64,000 nucleotides of DNA from Massilia sp. METH4 (lineage in GTDB: Bacteria; Pseudomonadota; Gammaproteobacteria; Burkholderiales; Burkholderiaceae_D): contig NZ_CP146614.1 in assembly GCF_037094685.1 (NCBI RefSeq), forward strand, positions 5,642,001 through 5,706,000, written 5' to 3'. Shown piece by piece: positions 1 through 9,341 of the stretch; position 1 is the stretch's first letter; every line of letters starts with the position of its first letter. Made by a program: the position numbers and the translations under genes. Below the pieces are notes generated by a model. The model ran no database searches, was not told the origin of the DNA, and saw only the letters and a program-made list of their open reading frames with translations.

Positions 1-652
1 GGAACCGGTCCTGGTCGCGCGAGCGCGCCACGCGCCGGCCGTCGCCATCCATCACCGCGATCACCCAGTCGCCGGGCGCGCGCTGGCGCTGGATCACGTT
101 CACGATGCGGTCCGGCGCGATCACGGCCGTGAGGACATGGCGCCGGCCGTCGGGCAGCTCGACAGGGATGCGTATCGGAAAAGCCATGCGTCCGCCCTTG
201 CCGCGCATCAGGCTGCCGACTACGGGCCCGCGCGACGCGACGGCGCGCGCCAGGCTCGGCGGATCGGCCACCGGCGCGGCCGCCATGCCGAACGGCGCCA
301 TCGTGCGGAACAGGGTGTGTCCGCCGGCGTCGGAAAGGATCACGCCCAGCCACTGCGGCTGGGCCGCCGCCTGCCGCCGGGCCAGGTCATGGAAGCCCCG
401 CAGGTCCCCGGCCTGCAGGGCCGGCGTACGCGCCATGGCCTCCAGCGCGGCGGCGGCGCCATCGTGTTCGGCGTCGACGGCCGAGGACAGCGCCCGCGCC
501 AGCTCGAGCATGGATCGGTCCTGCTCGCGCCGCTGCACGTCCGCGGCGGTCATCAGCCCCCAGGTGCCCAGCAGGGCGAGCGGCAGGAAGCCGATCGCCG
601 TCAACAGGAGCAACAGGTGGCGCAAGCTCAGGGAGATGGCGCGGTCGCGCAT
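1..652 (-). CDS. Sensor protein, N-terminal part (C-terminus beyond window)
   Basis: The reverse strand is open from an ATG at 652 to the left edge, giving at least 217 residues, MRDRAISLSLRHLLLLL onward. Residues about 9-31 are one strongly hydrophobic segment, followed by a coiled, charged stretch and then a periplasmic-looking alpha/beta region ending near SRDQDRF. This layout (TM anchor plus Cache/dCache-like extracellular sensor) is usual for histidine kinases, cyclases or chemoreceptors. The output domain is outside the window, so the class cannot be fixed. No strong ribosome site was seen. The gene runs in the same direction as the AraC gene upstream of it, 58 bases away. Confidence 0.7.
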   Translation of the reverse strand, partial: MRDRAISLSLRHLLLLLTAIGFLPLALLGTWGLMTAADVQRREQDRSMLELARALSSAVDAEHDGAAAALEAMARTPALQAGDLRGFHDLARRQAAAQPQWLGVILSDAGGHTLFRTMAPFGMAAAPVADPPSLARAVASRGPVVGSLMRGKGGRMAFPIRIPVELPDGRRHVLTAVIAPDRIVNVIQRQRAPGDWVIAVMDGDGRRVARSRDQDRF

Positions 653-710
653 GGGTGGGCCTGGCTATGGAAAGCACTGATTATAGCGGGCCTCTTGCAG
701 TGCGGTATTA

Positions 711-1478
711 CTAGAAGGCTGGCGCCTGGCTGCGCCGGTACTCGTGCGGCGAGCGGCCCACCAGGGCCGTGAAGGCCCGGGTGAAGTGGGCCTGGTCGAA
801 GAACCCCAGCTGCTGGGCGAGCACCGCCAGCTCCGGGCAGGCAGGTGCCGCCAGCAGCGCCGCCGCTTCCTGCAGGCGGAACCGTTGCACGACCCACTTC
901 GGGGGCACGCCCACATGGTCCCGGAACAGCCGCTGCAGGCCCCGTTCCGGCAAGCCGGCCGCCGCGGCCAGCGCCGCCACGGAGACCGGGCCGGCGTCGG
1001 CCGCCGCCCGCGCGACGGCGCGCTCGGCCAACCCGGCTCGCGGGTTCGGCCGCGCCTCGGCGGCGCGCGGAGCCAGCAGCGCCACTGCCGCCGCGACCAT
1101 GGCGGCATCGTCGCCCGCGCCCAACACCTGCCGTTCGGCGGCGGCGGAATCGATCCCGAACACCGCATCGAGCGCTACGACGCGGCCGGTGAGTGCCGCC
1201 ACCGGCCCGGCATGCCAGGGGTGCAGGCCGCCGGGCCGGAACCGCAGACCCAGCGCCCGGCCCCTGCCCGCCAGCGTCTTGTCGAACGGCCCCCGCACCA
1301 CGCCGTGCAGCGCGGTGGTGCCGGCCTCGAATACCAGGTGCACGTTCGGGTAAGGAAGCACGCGCTGCACCTGGGCCGGCCGGTCGCCCAGGTCCCATGC
1401 GACGCGCCACAGGTACTCGACGAAAGGCGCCAGCACCGGCGGAACGGGGAAGCGCCGCAGGTCGAAGCGCTGCGCCAT
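711..1478 (-). CDS. AraC-family transcriptional regulator
   Basis: A 255-residue DNA-binding regulator. The N-terminal half (MAQRFDLRRF to about residue 150) resembles the DUF6597-type ligand/dimerisation domain, including the VLPYPNVHLVFEAG stretch. The C-terminal 90 residues hold the double helix-turn-helix of the AraC family, seen in LPERGLQRLFRDHVGVPPKW and LGFFDQAHFTRAFTALVG, ending in the usual SPHEYRR. The open frame continues upstream, but a longer start would run through the divergent DUF3224 gene, so ATG 1478 was chosen. It probably controls the divergent gene or a nearby one; the ligand is unknown. Confidence 0.88.
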   Translation of the reverse strand: MAQRFDLRRFPVPPVLAPFVEYLWRVAWDLGDRPAQVQRVLPYPNVHLVFEAGTTALHGVVRGPFDKTLAGRGRALGLRFRPGGLHPWHAGPVAALTGRVVALDAVFGIDSAAAERQVLGAGDDAAMVAAAVALLAPRAAEARPNPRAGLAERAVARAAADAGPVSVAALAAAAGLPERGLQRLFRDHVGVPPKWVVQRFRLQEAAALLAAPACPELAVLAQQLGFFDQAHFTRAFTALVGRSPHEYRRSQAPAF

Positions 1479-1566
1479 CGAGCGCGGGTCGAGTATGCCT
1501 TTCGGCGTGTCGCTTTTTTCCAATCCAGCTCCCCGGCCAGTCATTAAAGTGGAGGCATTATCGACC

Positions 1567-2022
1567 ATGGAGAACACCATGCATACCTTCCCAGCCCTCG
1601 CCCTCGCTTTCGCACCCGTGCTCGCGGCCGCAACCGAAGTGACGGGAACGTTCGACGTGAAAGTCACGCCGGTACCCGCCCAGCGGGCAGCCGCCGACGA
1701 TACGCGCGGGCGCATGACCTTCACGAAGACTTTCCAGGGTGCGCTGGCCGGCACCAGCGAAGGCGAAATGCTCACGGCCGGTGCGCCCGCCACCGGCACG
1801 GCCGGCTACGTGGCACTGGAGCGCTTCACGGGCACCCTGGATGGGCGCCGCGGCAGCTTCGTGATGCAGCACTCGGGCACCATGGCTGGCGGGCGCCAGG
1901 AGCTGGCGATCGTCATCTCGCCCGGCTCCGGCACGGGCGAACTGGCCGGCATCGCCGGCACGGCGGCGATCGCCATCGAAGGCGGCAAGCACTACTACAC
2001 GGTGCGCTATACCCTGCCGTAG
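1567..2022 (+). CDS. DUF3224 domain-containing protein, probably exported
   Basis: A 151-residue protein. The first 20 or so residues (MHTFPALALAFAPVLAAA after a short lead) read as a Sec signal peptide. The rest matches the DUF3224 beta-barrel plan: TGTFDVKVTPVP, then GRMTFTKTFQGALAGTSEGEM, GYVALERFTGTLDGRRGSF and the final GKHYYTVRYTLP. The family is small, lipocalin/AOC-barrel-like and without a settled function. GGAGG lies at 1551-1555, 11 bases before ATG 1567. A second in-frame ATG at 1579 has a closer GGAG and is an equally possible start. It is divergent from the AraC gene, with 88 bases between them. Confidence 0.8.
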   Translation: MENTMHTFPALALAFAPVLAAATEVTGTFDVKVTPVPAQRAAADDTRGRMTFTKTFQGALAGTSEGEMLTAGAPATGTAGYVALERFTGTLDGRRGSFVMQHSGTMAGGRQELAIVISPGSGTGELAGIAGTAAIAIEGGKHYYTVRYTLP

Positions 2023-2043
2023 CGCGGCGGGCAGGCAGCAGAC

Positions 2044-2081
2044 AGGAATGATTCTCATTACCGGTGGTTTCCGACTATAAT
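2044..2081 (+). promoter_or_regulatory. Fur-type box and promoter of the siderophore receptor
   Basis: AATGATTCTCATTA at 2047-2060 matches 13 of 19 positions of the classical Fur box and contains the inverted pair AATGA/TCATT. A TATAAT -10 lies at 2076-2081, so the box covers the -35 region, the usual place for iron-dependent repression. The downstream gene is a siderophore-type receptor, which fits. Confidence 0.7.
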
Positions 2082-2111
2082 GCCCGTCATTCGAACCACC
2101 GCCGTCACCCT

Positions 2112-4217
2112 ATGTTCTCCCCCCGTCCGCTGGCGCTTGCGCTGTCCCTTGCCTTTCCCGTCGCCGCGCTCGCCCAGCAGGAAGCCCCCACCGCCGAGGC
2201 GGTGCCGTCGGTGCTGGTGACGGCCGCGCGCGCCCAGGGCTTCGTGCCTTACACGGTCGAAGCGGGTACGTTCCGCGGGTCGGACATCATGTCGGTGCCC
2301 TCCACCGTCAACGTGATCACGCGCGAGGTGCTGGAGCTGCAGGCCGCCGGCGGGCTGTACGACGCGGTCCGCAACACGGCCGGCGTCACGCGCCAGCAGA
2401 ATGGCGGCGACACGTGGGACCAGCTGGTGATCCGCGGCATCGCCGTCGAGAACCGCACCAACTACCGGCTCAACGGCTCGCTGCCGATCATGAATTTTTC
2501 CCAGGTCGCGCTCGAGAACAAGGAACGCGTCGAAGTGCTGAAGGGCGCCACCGCGCTGTACTACGGCTTCACGTCGCCGGCCGGCGTGGTGAACTTCGTC
2601 ACGCGCCGCGCCGGCAGCGCCCCGGTGACGACCCTGGGCCTGTCCGTCGACGACAACGGCAGCGCCGTGGCCAGCGCCGACGTGGCGCGCCGCTTCGGCG
2701 AGCGCGGCCAGGTCGGCGTGCGCGTCAACGCGGCCGGCGGCACCCTCGGCTCGCACCTCGACGGAGCAGGCAACGGCAACCGCGCGTTCGCCTCGGCGGC
2801 GCTGGACTGGCAGGTGGACCGCCGCCTGCGCCTGAAAGCCGACCTCGAATACGACCGCCGCCGGGTAACGGAACAGGCCGGCGTCACGTTGCCGGCCGCC
2901 GTGAAGGGCGCGATCGAACTGCCGCGCGCCGTCGACCCACGGCGCCTGGTCGGGCCCGACTGGGCGCTGTTCCGTACCGAGACGATGAACGCGCAGCTGC
3001 GCGCCGACTACGCGCTGGCCGACGACTGGGCCCTCACCGTCGAGGCGGGCCGCGCCCGCACGGAGCGCGAGCGCAACCTGCCGATCTTCCGCTTCACCAG
3101 CGCCGCCACGGTGGCGACGGGCGCCGGCCGCATCACCGGCAACTCGCAGCACCTCGGGGTCGATTCCGACATGCTGCGCGCCGAGCTGGCCGGGCGTTTC
3201 GCCATGGGCGCCATCGGCCACGACGTCACGTTCGGCATGGCCCGCACCGACAAGGGGCAGGGCCCGGTCTACCAGGCCAACTACACGATCCCGGCGCAAA
3301 ACCTGTACGACCCGGTGCCGGTCGCGAACGCCACGTTCGGCGCCGTGCCCACCGCGCCGACCACGGCAGCGCTGGAGAGCCGCGACGAAGGCGTCTATGC
3401 GGTCGACCGCCTCACGCTTTCCGAGCGCTGGCAGGCGGTGGCCGGCGTGCGCGCCGTGCAGTTCCGCAGCGACCAGGGCGCCAACCGCTACGACGTGTCG
3501 AAGACCACGCCGCTGGGGGCGCTCATCTACCAGGTCGATGCCGACCTGTCGTTCTACGCTTCCGCCGCCCAGGGCCTGGAGGAAGGCGAGACGGCACCCA
3601 GCGGCAGCGCCAACGAGGGCGAGCGGCTGGCACCGGGCGTGAGCCGGCAGAAGGAATTGGGCATGCGCTGGCGCATCGGCGGGGCGCCCGGCACGCTGCT
3701 GCAACTGGCGCTGTTCGACATCCGCCGCCCCGGCTACTACACCAATGCCGCCAATGTGTTCACGGCCGACGGCCGGCAGCGCTACCGCGGTATCGAGGTG
3801 CAGGCGCAGGGAAAGCTGGCGCGCGACCTGTCCTGGCAGGCATCGGCGCAGGCGCTCGATCCAGAATTCCAGAACATCGGCGCGGCGTATGACGGCAAGC
3901 TGCCGGAAAATGCCGCGCGCCGCACCGCCAGTACCTTCCTGTCCTACGCGCTGGCCGGCGTGCCGGGCCTGTCCGTCAATGCCGGCGCGTACTTCACGGG
4001 CCGCCGCCCGGTCAACGACCTGAACCAGGCCTTCCTGGGCGGCACCACGCTGTTTTCCGCCGGCGCGCGCTTCGTGGCGCCGCTGTTCGGCCGCCGCACC
4101 ACGTGGCAGCTGAACGTGGACAACGCTGCGGACAAGCGCTACTGGGCCGGCGCCGGCACGCGGCTGTCGGCCGGCATGCCGCGCGTGATCAAGCTCTCCG
4201 TCAAGACCGAACTGTAG
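2112..4217 (+). CDS. TonB-dependent siderophore receptor
   Basis: A 701-residue outer-membrane receptor for iron chelates. A signal peptide (MFSPRPLALALSLAFPVAALAQ) is followed by a plug domain with the siderophore-receptor signature: SVPSTVNVITREVLE, AVRNTAGVTRQQNGG, LVIRGIAVENR and VEVLKGATALYYGFTSPAGVVNFVT. The 22-strand barrel then runs to a C-terminal phenylalanine-free end, RVIKLSVKTEL. The start was placed at the ATG just before the signal peptide; an upstream in-frame start at 2064 would include the promoter. A Fur box precedes it, and the ferric reductase gene follows after 13 bases, so the two probably form one iron operon. Confidence 0.93.
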   Translation: MFSPRPLALALSLAFPVAALAQQEAPTAEAVPSVLVTAARAQGFVPYTVEAGTFRGSDIMSVPSTVNVITREVLELQAAGGLYDAVRNTAGVTRQQNGGDTWDQLVIRGIAVENRTNYRLNGSLPIMNFSQVALENKERVEVLKGATALYYGFTSPAGVVNFVTRRAGSAPVTTLGLSVDDNGSAVASADVARRFGERGQVGVRVNAAGGTLGSHLDGAGNGNRAFASAALDWQVDRRLRLKADLEYDRRRVTEQAGVTLPAAVKGAIELPRAVDPRRLVGPDWALFRTETMNAQLRADYALADDWALTVEAGRARTERERNLPIFRFTSAATVATGAGRITGNSQHLGVDSDMLRAELAGRFAMGAIGHDVTFGMARTDKGQGPVYQANYTIPAQNLYDPVPVANATFGAVPTAPTTAALESRDEGVYAVDRLTLSERWQAVAGVRAVQFRSDQGANRYDVSKTTPLGALIYQVDADLSFYASAAQGLEEGETAPSGSANEGERLAPGVSRQKELGMRWRIGGAPGTLLQLALFDIRRPGYYTNAANVFTADGRQRYRGIEVQAQGKLARDLSWQASAQALDPEFQNIGAAYDGKLPENAARRTASTFLSYALAGVPGLSVNAGAYFTGRRPVNDLNQAFLGGTTLFSAGARFVAPLFGRRTTWQLNVDNAADKRYWAGAGTRLSAGMPRVIKLSVKTEL

Positions 4218-4230
4218 AAAGCCGCGCTCC

Positions 4231-6813
4231 ATGAAACGCGATCCCCTTCCCGCCAGCGTTACCCCGGCGCCGCGCCGCCCCGTCCTGCCGACCCTGAAAC
4301 AGGCGTGGTTCCGGCTGCACTGGTTCTTCGGTATCACCGCCGGCACCGTGCTCGTCGTGATCGGGCTGTCGGGCGCCCTGCTGGTGTTCAAGGACGAGAT
4401 GCTGGACCTCGTCAACCCCGGCGTGCGCAACGTGCCGGTGCAGAACGCGCCCCTGCTCACGCCGCAGCAGGTCGCCGCGGTGGCGCGCGCCGCGCACCCG
4501 GACCGCCGCGTGGCCTCGGTCACCGTATACGCCGCCCCGGGGGCGGCGGCGCGCGTAGGCCTGGCCGCGCTGCCGGGCCAGCCGCGCGGCGAAACCGTGT
4601 ATGTGCACCCGTATAACGGCACCATGCAGCCGGAACTGGCCGGCGAGGCGGCCTTCGAATGGATCGAGCACCTGCACCGCTGGCTCCTGCTAGGGCGCGA
4701 AGCGGGCAAGCCCGTCACCGGCACGCTGGCCCTGTGCCTGCTGGGCCTTGCGCTGTCCGGCCTGTACCTGCGCTGGCCGCGGAACGCCGGCAACTGGCGC
4801 ACCTGGCTGACCTTCGACACGCGGCTCAGGGACCGCTCCTTCCTGTATGCCCTGCATGCGGTGGCGGGCACCTGGGCCCTGGTCGCCTATGTGATCTTCA
4901 CGCTGACGGGCGCTTACTGGGCGTTCGACGCGCTGCGCGACACGGTCGACGGCTGGGCCGGCGTGAAACGGCCGCCGCGCGAGGCGCCCGCAAAACCGGC
5001 GGCGCAGGGCAGCAAGGGCGCCCGCCCCACCCCGGTCGACCTCACGCCGGCGTGGAACACCTTCACGCACAACGCGCCGGGCTGGCAGATGGCCTTCCTG
5101 CGCTTCACGGACAAGCCGAACGCCCCGATCCAGGTCGCCTGGCTGCCGGCCGACGCATCCCACCCGCGCGCCCGCAGCGCGATGACGATCGCGCCCGACG
5201 GCACACTCACGAAGAACGAGCCGTACGCCGCCAAGTCGGTCGCCGCCCGCGCGCTGACCACCTTCTATCCGCTGCACATCGGCACCTACTTCGGCTTGCC
5301 GGGCCAGATCGCCATGCTGCTGGCCAGCCTGGCCCTGCCCGGCTTTGCCGTCACCGGCTGGATGCTGTACCTGAAGCGCCGGCGGCTGGCGCGGGCGGCG
5401 CGCGCCGAGCGCGCCCTGCTTGCGCCGGGCGATTCGATGGCGGCGACCGGCGTCGATCCGGTGCTGGTTGCCTACGCCAGCCAGACGGGCCAGGCCGAAC
5501 GGCTGGCGCTGCGCACCGCGGCGGCCTTGCAGGCGGCCGGTACCCCGGCCGATGTGCGCGCCGTCGCCACGCTGGCGCCGGACGACCTGTTGCGCTACCG
5601 CGACGCGCTGTTCGTGGCGAGCAGCTACGGCGAAGGCGAACCGCCCGATGGCGCGCGGCGCTTCGCCCGCCTGCTGATGGAGGGCGGCCCACGCCTGCCG
5701 GAATTGCGCTACGCCGTGCTGGCGCTGGGCGACCGGCACTATGCGCACTTCTGCGGGTTCGGCCGCGCGCTCGACGAGCGCCTCGGCGGACTCGGCGCCA
5801 CCCGGCTGTTCGCGCCCATCGAAGTGGACAGCGGCGACGAGGCGGCGGTGGCGCGCTGGTCGGCCGCCCTGGCCTGCCTGGGCGCCACGCCGCTGGCGGC
5901 CGCCCCGGTGACCGACGAAGCGCCATGGGAAACGTGGACGCTCGCCGGGCGCACCCTGCTCAACCCCGGCAGCCTGGGCGCGCCGCTGGTCGAAGTGCGG
6001 CTGGAAGGCCGTTCCGACGGCTGGCTGCCCGGTGCACTCATCGAGATCGAGGCGCGCCATGCGGACGCGGTAGTGGCCGATTGGCTGCGCGCGACCGGCC
6101 TGGATGGCAAGGCTGCCGTCGGCGAGGCCACGCTGGCCGAGCTGCTGGCCGCGAGCGAACTGCCCGATGCAAGCCACCGCTTCGCTTCGGCGCGCGATTG
6201 CGCCGCCGCCCTGAAACCGCTGGCGCCGCGCCGCTATTCGATCGCTTCGCTGTCGGCCGACGGCGCGGTGGAAATGCTGGTGCGCCAGGTACGCCATGAA
6301 CAGGGGCTGGGTCTCGCCTCGGGCTGGCTCACGGCGCACGCGCCGCTTGGCACCGCGGTGCGCGCTCGCCTGCTGCCCAATCCCGGCTTCGCCCCCGTGG
6401 AGGAAGATGTGCCGTGCCTCTTCATCGGCAACGGCTCCGGCCTGGCCGGCTTGCGCGGCCACCTGCGCGCGCGGGTGGCGGCCGGCCGCCGCCGCAACTG
6501 GCTGCTGTTCGGCGAACGCCAGCGCGCTTTCGACAGCGTGTGCGCCGCCGAGCTGCAAGCCTGGGCCGACACCGGCTGGCTGCCGGAATGCGATCTCGTG
6601 TTCTCGCGCGATGGGGACGGCTATGTGCAGGACCGGCTGCGCGCACGGGGCGAACTGCTGCGGGCCTGGATCGCCGACGGCGCCGTGGTCTTTGTCTGCG
6701 GCAGCCTGCACGGCATGGCCGGCGGCGTCGACGCGGCGCTGGCGGACCTGCTGGGCCGCGACACGGTGGACCTGCTGGCGGCCGAGGGCCGCATCCGCCG
6801 CGACGTCTATTGA
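4231..6813 (+). CDS. PepSY membrane / flavodoxin-reductase fusion, probable ferric-siderophore reductase
   Basis: An 860-residue inner-membrane reductase. Residues about 25-390 form a PepSY-associated TM region with membrane helices near 30-52, 160-180, 210-235 and 350-375. Residues about 408-545 are a flavodoxin-like FMN domain (LVAYASQTGQAERLAL, SSYGEGEPPDGARRF, LALGDRHYAHFCGFGRALDERL). The rest is a CysJ-like FAD/NADPH module with RRYSIAS, FIGNGSGLAGLRGHL, FGERQR and the CysJ-like terminus RRDVY. Such fusions are thought to pass electrons from NADPH to periplasmic iron complexes. Its place directly behind a Fur-controlled receptor supports release of iron from an imported siderophore. Confidence 0.9.
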   Translation: MKRDPLPASVTPAPRRPVLPTLKQAWFRLHWFFGITAGTVLVVIGLSGALLVFKDEMLDLVNPGVRNVPVQNAPLLTPQQVAAVARAAHPDRRVASVTVYAAPGAAARVGLAALPGQPRGETVYVHPYNGTMQPELAGEAAFEWIEHLHRWLLLGREAGKPVTGTLALCLLGLALSGLYLRWPRNAGNWRTWLTFDTRLRDRSFLYALHAVAGTWALVAYVIFTLTGAYWAFDALRDTVDGWAGVKRPPREAPAKPAAQGSKGARPTPVDLTPAWNTFTHNAPGWQMAFLRFTDKPNAPIQVAWLPADASHPRARSAMTIAPDGTLTKNEPYAAKSVAARALTTFYPLHIGTYFGLPGQIAMLLASLALPGFAVTGWMLYLKRRRLARAARAERALLAPGDSMAATGVDPVLVAYASQTGQAERLALRTAAALQAAGTPADVRAVATLAPDDLLRYRDALFVASSYGEGEPPDGARRFARLLMEGGPRLPELRYAVLALGDRHYAHFCGFGRALDERLGGLGATRLFAPIEVDSGDEAAVARWSAALACLGATPLAAAPVTDEAPWETWTLAGRTLLNPGSLGAPLVEVRLEGRSDGWLPGALIEIEARHADAVVADWLRATGLDGKAAVGEATLAELLAASELPDASHRFASARDCAAALKPLAPRRYSIASLSADGAVEMLVRQVRHEQGLGLASGWLTAHAPLGTAVRARLLPNPGFAPVEEDVPCLFIGNGSGLAGLRGHLRARVAAGRRRNWLLFGERQRAFDSVCAAELQAWADTGWLPECDLVFSRDGDGYVQDRLRARGELLRAWIADGAVVFVCGSLHGMAGGVDAALADLLGRDTVDLLAAEGRIRRDVY

Positions 6814-6925
6814 ACCGGCGCCGTTCGCGGACATCGACGAACAGCGCCATCGAGCCGGCGCTGGCCTCGTGGACAGCGCCTCGGCCGCCGGTCGCCGGCT
6901 TGGGCGGAACTACCTTCCCTGTCGA

Positions 6926-7513
6926 TCAGTCAGCCGCGCGCAGCGATTCGCCGATGGCATAGAACTGCCCGCCCGCGATGTAGTGCAGGCTGCGCCAGCG
7001 CGGGTCGGCGTCCTCGAAATGCCAGTGGCCGTCACGGAACACGCGGCTGTCGGCCCAGGCGGCGACGACTTCGCCGATGAACAGGTCGTAGGCCTGCTCG
7101 TTGTGTGGCTCGGCCACCCTGCGGCACGCCAGCCATGCCGAGCAGCCGGCGACCAGCGGCGCGTCGATTTCCGGCGCGTCGAACAGTTGCACGCCGAAGC
7201 GGGCCAGCTTGTCCGGCTCGTCGGCCAGACTGTGCGTGCCCACGGCGTGCACGAGGTCGACCTGGGCAGCGTTCGGCACCTGCAGCACGAACATGCCGCT
7301 CGCCTCGACGAGGGCGCGGGTCTTCACGGCCTTGTCCAGCACCACGGTGACTTTCGGTGGATTGAAATCGAGCGCGCAGGCCCAGGCCGCGGCCATGACG
7401 TTGTCGACGCCGCCGTGGCGGGCGGAGACGAGCACGGTGGGGCCATGGTTCAACAGCCGATAGGCCTTGGTGAGCTCGACGGGAAGAATGTGGGGATCGG
7501 TGAGCGTGTCCAT
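6926..7513 (-). CDS. Flavin reductase family protein
   Basis: A 195-residue FMN-binding split-barrel protein. The N-terminal part (ELTKAYRLLNHGPTVLVSARHGGVDNVMAAAW) and TRALVEASGMFVLQVP are typical of the flavin reductase-like/DIM6 group, which supply reduced flavin or act on small substrates. ATG 7513 was preferred to an earlier start at 7531 because it gives the usual family N-terminus. It converges with the ferric reductase gene and is divergent from a histidine kinase. It could serve the flavin-dependent oxygenases of the sulfur island, which has no reductase of its own; that link is inference. Confidence 0.85.
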   Translation of the reverse strand: MDTLTDPHILPVELTKAYRLLNHGPTVLVSARHGGVDNVMAAAWACALDFNPPKVTVVLDKAVKTRALVEASGMFVLQVPNAAQVDLVHAVGTHSLADEPDKLARFGVQLFDAPEIDAPLVAGCSAWLACRRVAEPHNEQAYDLFIGEVVAAWADSRVFRDGHWHFEDADPRWRSLHYIAGGQFYAIGESLRAAD

Positions 7514-7674
7514 GGTGCGCGAGGATAGCACCGATGACGCCGCCGCGTGGGCCGGCTGCCCCCATGCCGCTAGCGCACCCTCCCTCTTTGGAGGGAAGCG
7601 CCGGGGCGGATGTGCTGCCTGGCCGACTCTCCGTCATATACTCCGGGCAACCAATAACCAGTGATGATTCCGCC

Positions 7675-8739
7675 ATGCCCGGTTCCCTGCGCGCCACACT
7701 GCAAAAGACAGTGATCGTGCTGCTGACGGTCGCCATCTTCGCGATCGATGCCTTCACCCCGCTCGACAGCGCCATCGCCGTCATGTACGTCACCGTCGTG
7801 CTGGCCACTGCCCACCTGTGGCCCCGCCACATCCTGGCGGTGACCGGACTGTGCCTGGGCCTCACGCTGGCGGCGCACTTCATCACCGGCTGGTTCGGGG
7901 TCGTCAATTCCTCGCTGGCGCGTTGCGCCGTCAGCCTGGCGGCGATCGGCACCAGCGGCTATCTCGCGCACGTGGGCGCGCGGGCCACGGCCCGGTTGCT
8001 GCAACGCGAGGAGTCGCTGCGCCTGTCGCGCCAGCAGCTGGCGCACGTGACGCGCGTGACGACGCTGGGCGAACTGGCCGCCTCGATCGCGCACGAGGTG
8101 AACCAGCCGCTCGCCGCGATCTCCGCCAATGGCGAGGCGGCGCTGCGCTGGCTGCGCCGGCCGCAGCCCGAGCCGCGGGAAGTGGAACACGCGCTGCAGC
8201 GGATGCTGTCGGACACGTGCCGCGCCAGCGAGGTGATCCGCCGCATCCGCGCGCTGGCCCGCAAGGGCGACGCCAGCTTCGCACCGGTCGACGTGACGGA
8301 CATGGTGCGCGATTGCGCCGCGCTGCTGCAGCGCGAGCTGGCCAGCCACGGCGCGACCCTCGTGCTGGACATCGCCGATGGCTTGCCGCCGGTCGGCGGC
8401 GACCGGGTGCAATTGCAGCAGGTGCTGATCAACCTGCTGATGAACGGGATGCAGGCGATGGCGCCGCGCGGCGGCACGCTCACCCTCGCGGCGGGACGGC
8501 AGGGAGACGGCCTGCGCATCGCCGTCAGCGACGAAGGGCCTGGCATCCCGGATGACCAGGCCGGCCGCCTGTTCGAGCCCTTCTACAGCACCAAGCCCGA
8601 CGGCATGGGCATGGGCCTGCCGATCTGCCGCTCGATCGTCGACGCCCACGGCGGCCGCATCGCCGCCCTGCCGTCCCGGCCCGACCGCCGCGGCGCCACC
8701 ATCGAGATCACACTGCCGGCCAGCCGGGAGGCGGCATGA
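7675..8739 (+). CDS. Membrane sensor histidine kinase (FixL/DctB-like)
   Basis: A 354-residue kinase. About the first 100 residues contain four hydrophobic helices with little loop between them. A short coil leads to the phospho-acceptor box LGELAASIAHEVNQPLAAI, with its His near residue 138. The catalytic ATPase domain shows the N box (VLINLLMNGMQAM), G1 (DEGPGIPDD) and G2 (GMGMGLPICRSIVDAHGG). The HEVNQPLAAI form is typical of kinases paired with FixJ/TodT-type regulators, and such a gene follows with an ATGA overlap. The ATG at 7675 places the first helix directly after the start; upstream frame is less gene-like. Confidence 0.92.
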   Translation: MPGSLRATLQKTVIVLLTVAIFAIDAFTPLDSAIAVMYVTVVLATAHLWPRHILAVTGLCLGLTLAAHFITGWFGVVNSSLARCAVSLAAIGTSGYLAHVGARATARLLQREESLRLSRQQLAHVTRVTTLGELAASIAHEVNQPLAAISANGEAALRWLRRPQPEPREVEHALQRMLSDTCRASEVIRRIRALARKGDASFAPVDVTDMVRDCAALLQRELASHGATLVLDIADGLPPVGGDRVQLQQVLINLLMNGMQAMAPRGGTLTLAAGRQGDGLRIAVSDEGPGIPDDQAGRLFEPFYSTKPDGMGMGLPICRSIVDAHGGRIAALPSRPDRRGATIEITLPASREAA

Positions 8740-9341
8740 AGCCGCTGGTCTATATCGTCGACGACGACGCGGCGCTGCGCGATGCGCTGGCCAGCCTGCT
8801 GCGCTCGGCGGACATGGACGTGGCGACGTTCGGCAGCGTGGCCGACTTCGCCGCCCACTGCCGCGACGACCGCAACAGCTGCCTGCTGCTGGACGTGCGC
8901 CTGGGCGGCCACAGCGGCATGGACTTGCACGCCGACCTGAAGGCGCAGGGTTGCCACCTGCCGGTGGTGTTCATGACGGGCTTCGGCGATATTCCCATGT
9001 CGGTACGGGCGATGAAGGCCGGCGCCGTCGATTTCCTCGCCAAGCCCGTGCGCGTGGAAGAGCTGCTGGAAGCGGTCGGCCAGGCGCTGGCCCGCGACGC
9101 GGCGAGCCGCAGCGAGGACGCCGCGCGCGCCGACCTGCGCCGCCGCTACGCCACGCTGACCCCGCGCGAACGCGAGATCATGGCCCTGGCCGCCCGCGGC
9201 CTGATGAACAAGCAGATCGCCGCCGAAGTCGGCACCAGCGAAATCACCGTCAAGATCCACCGCGGCCAGGCCATGAAGAAAATGCAGGCCAAGACCTTCG
9301 CCGACCTCGTGCGCATGGCCGAGGCCCTCGAAAACCGGTGA
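8736..9341 (+). CDS. FixJ/TodT-type LuxR response regulator
   Basis: A 201-residue regulator. The N-terminal receiver domain has the acidic pair and phosphoacceptor (YIVDDDAALRDAL, LLLDVRLGGHSGMDL), the Thr in VVFMTGFGDIPMSVRAMKAG, and the Lys in DFLAKPV. A C-terminal LuxR helix-turn-helix (LTPREREIMALAARGLMNKQIA, then SEITVKIHRGQAMKKM) binds DNA. The start codon overlaps the kinase stop by four bases, so the two are translationally coupled. The last residues ENR and the TGA stop lie inside an intergenic repeat (9331-9349), which suggests that the repeat replaced or was inserted at the original gene end. Confidence 0.94.
   Translation: MKPLVYIVDDDAALRDALASLLRSADMDVATFGSVADFAAHCRDDRNSCLLLDVRLGGHSGMDLHADLKAQGCHLPVVFMTGFGDIPMSVRAMKAGAVDFLAKPVRVEELLEAVGQALARDAASRSEDAARADLRRRYATLTPREREIMALAARGLMNKQIAAEVGTSEITVKIHRGQAMKKMQAKTFADLVRMAEALENR

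Noticed and set aside
2058..4871. Open frame of 937 codons on the minus strand
   Set aside because: It runs antisense to the siderophore receptor and reductase genes, has a composition typical of GC-rich shadow frames and no domain.
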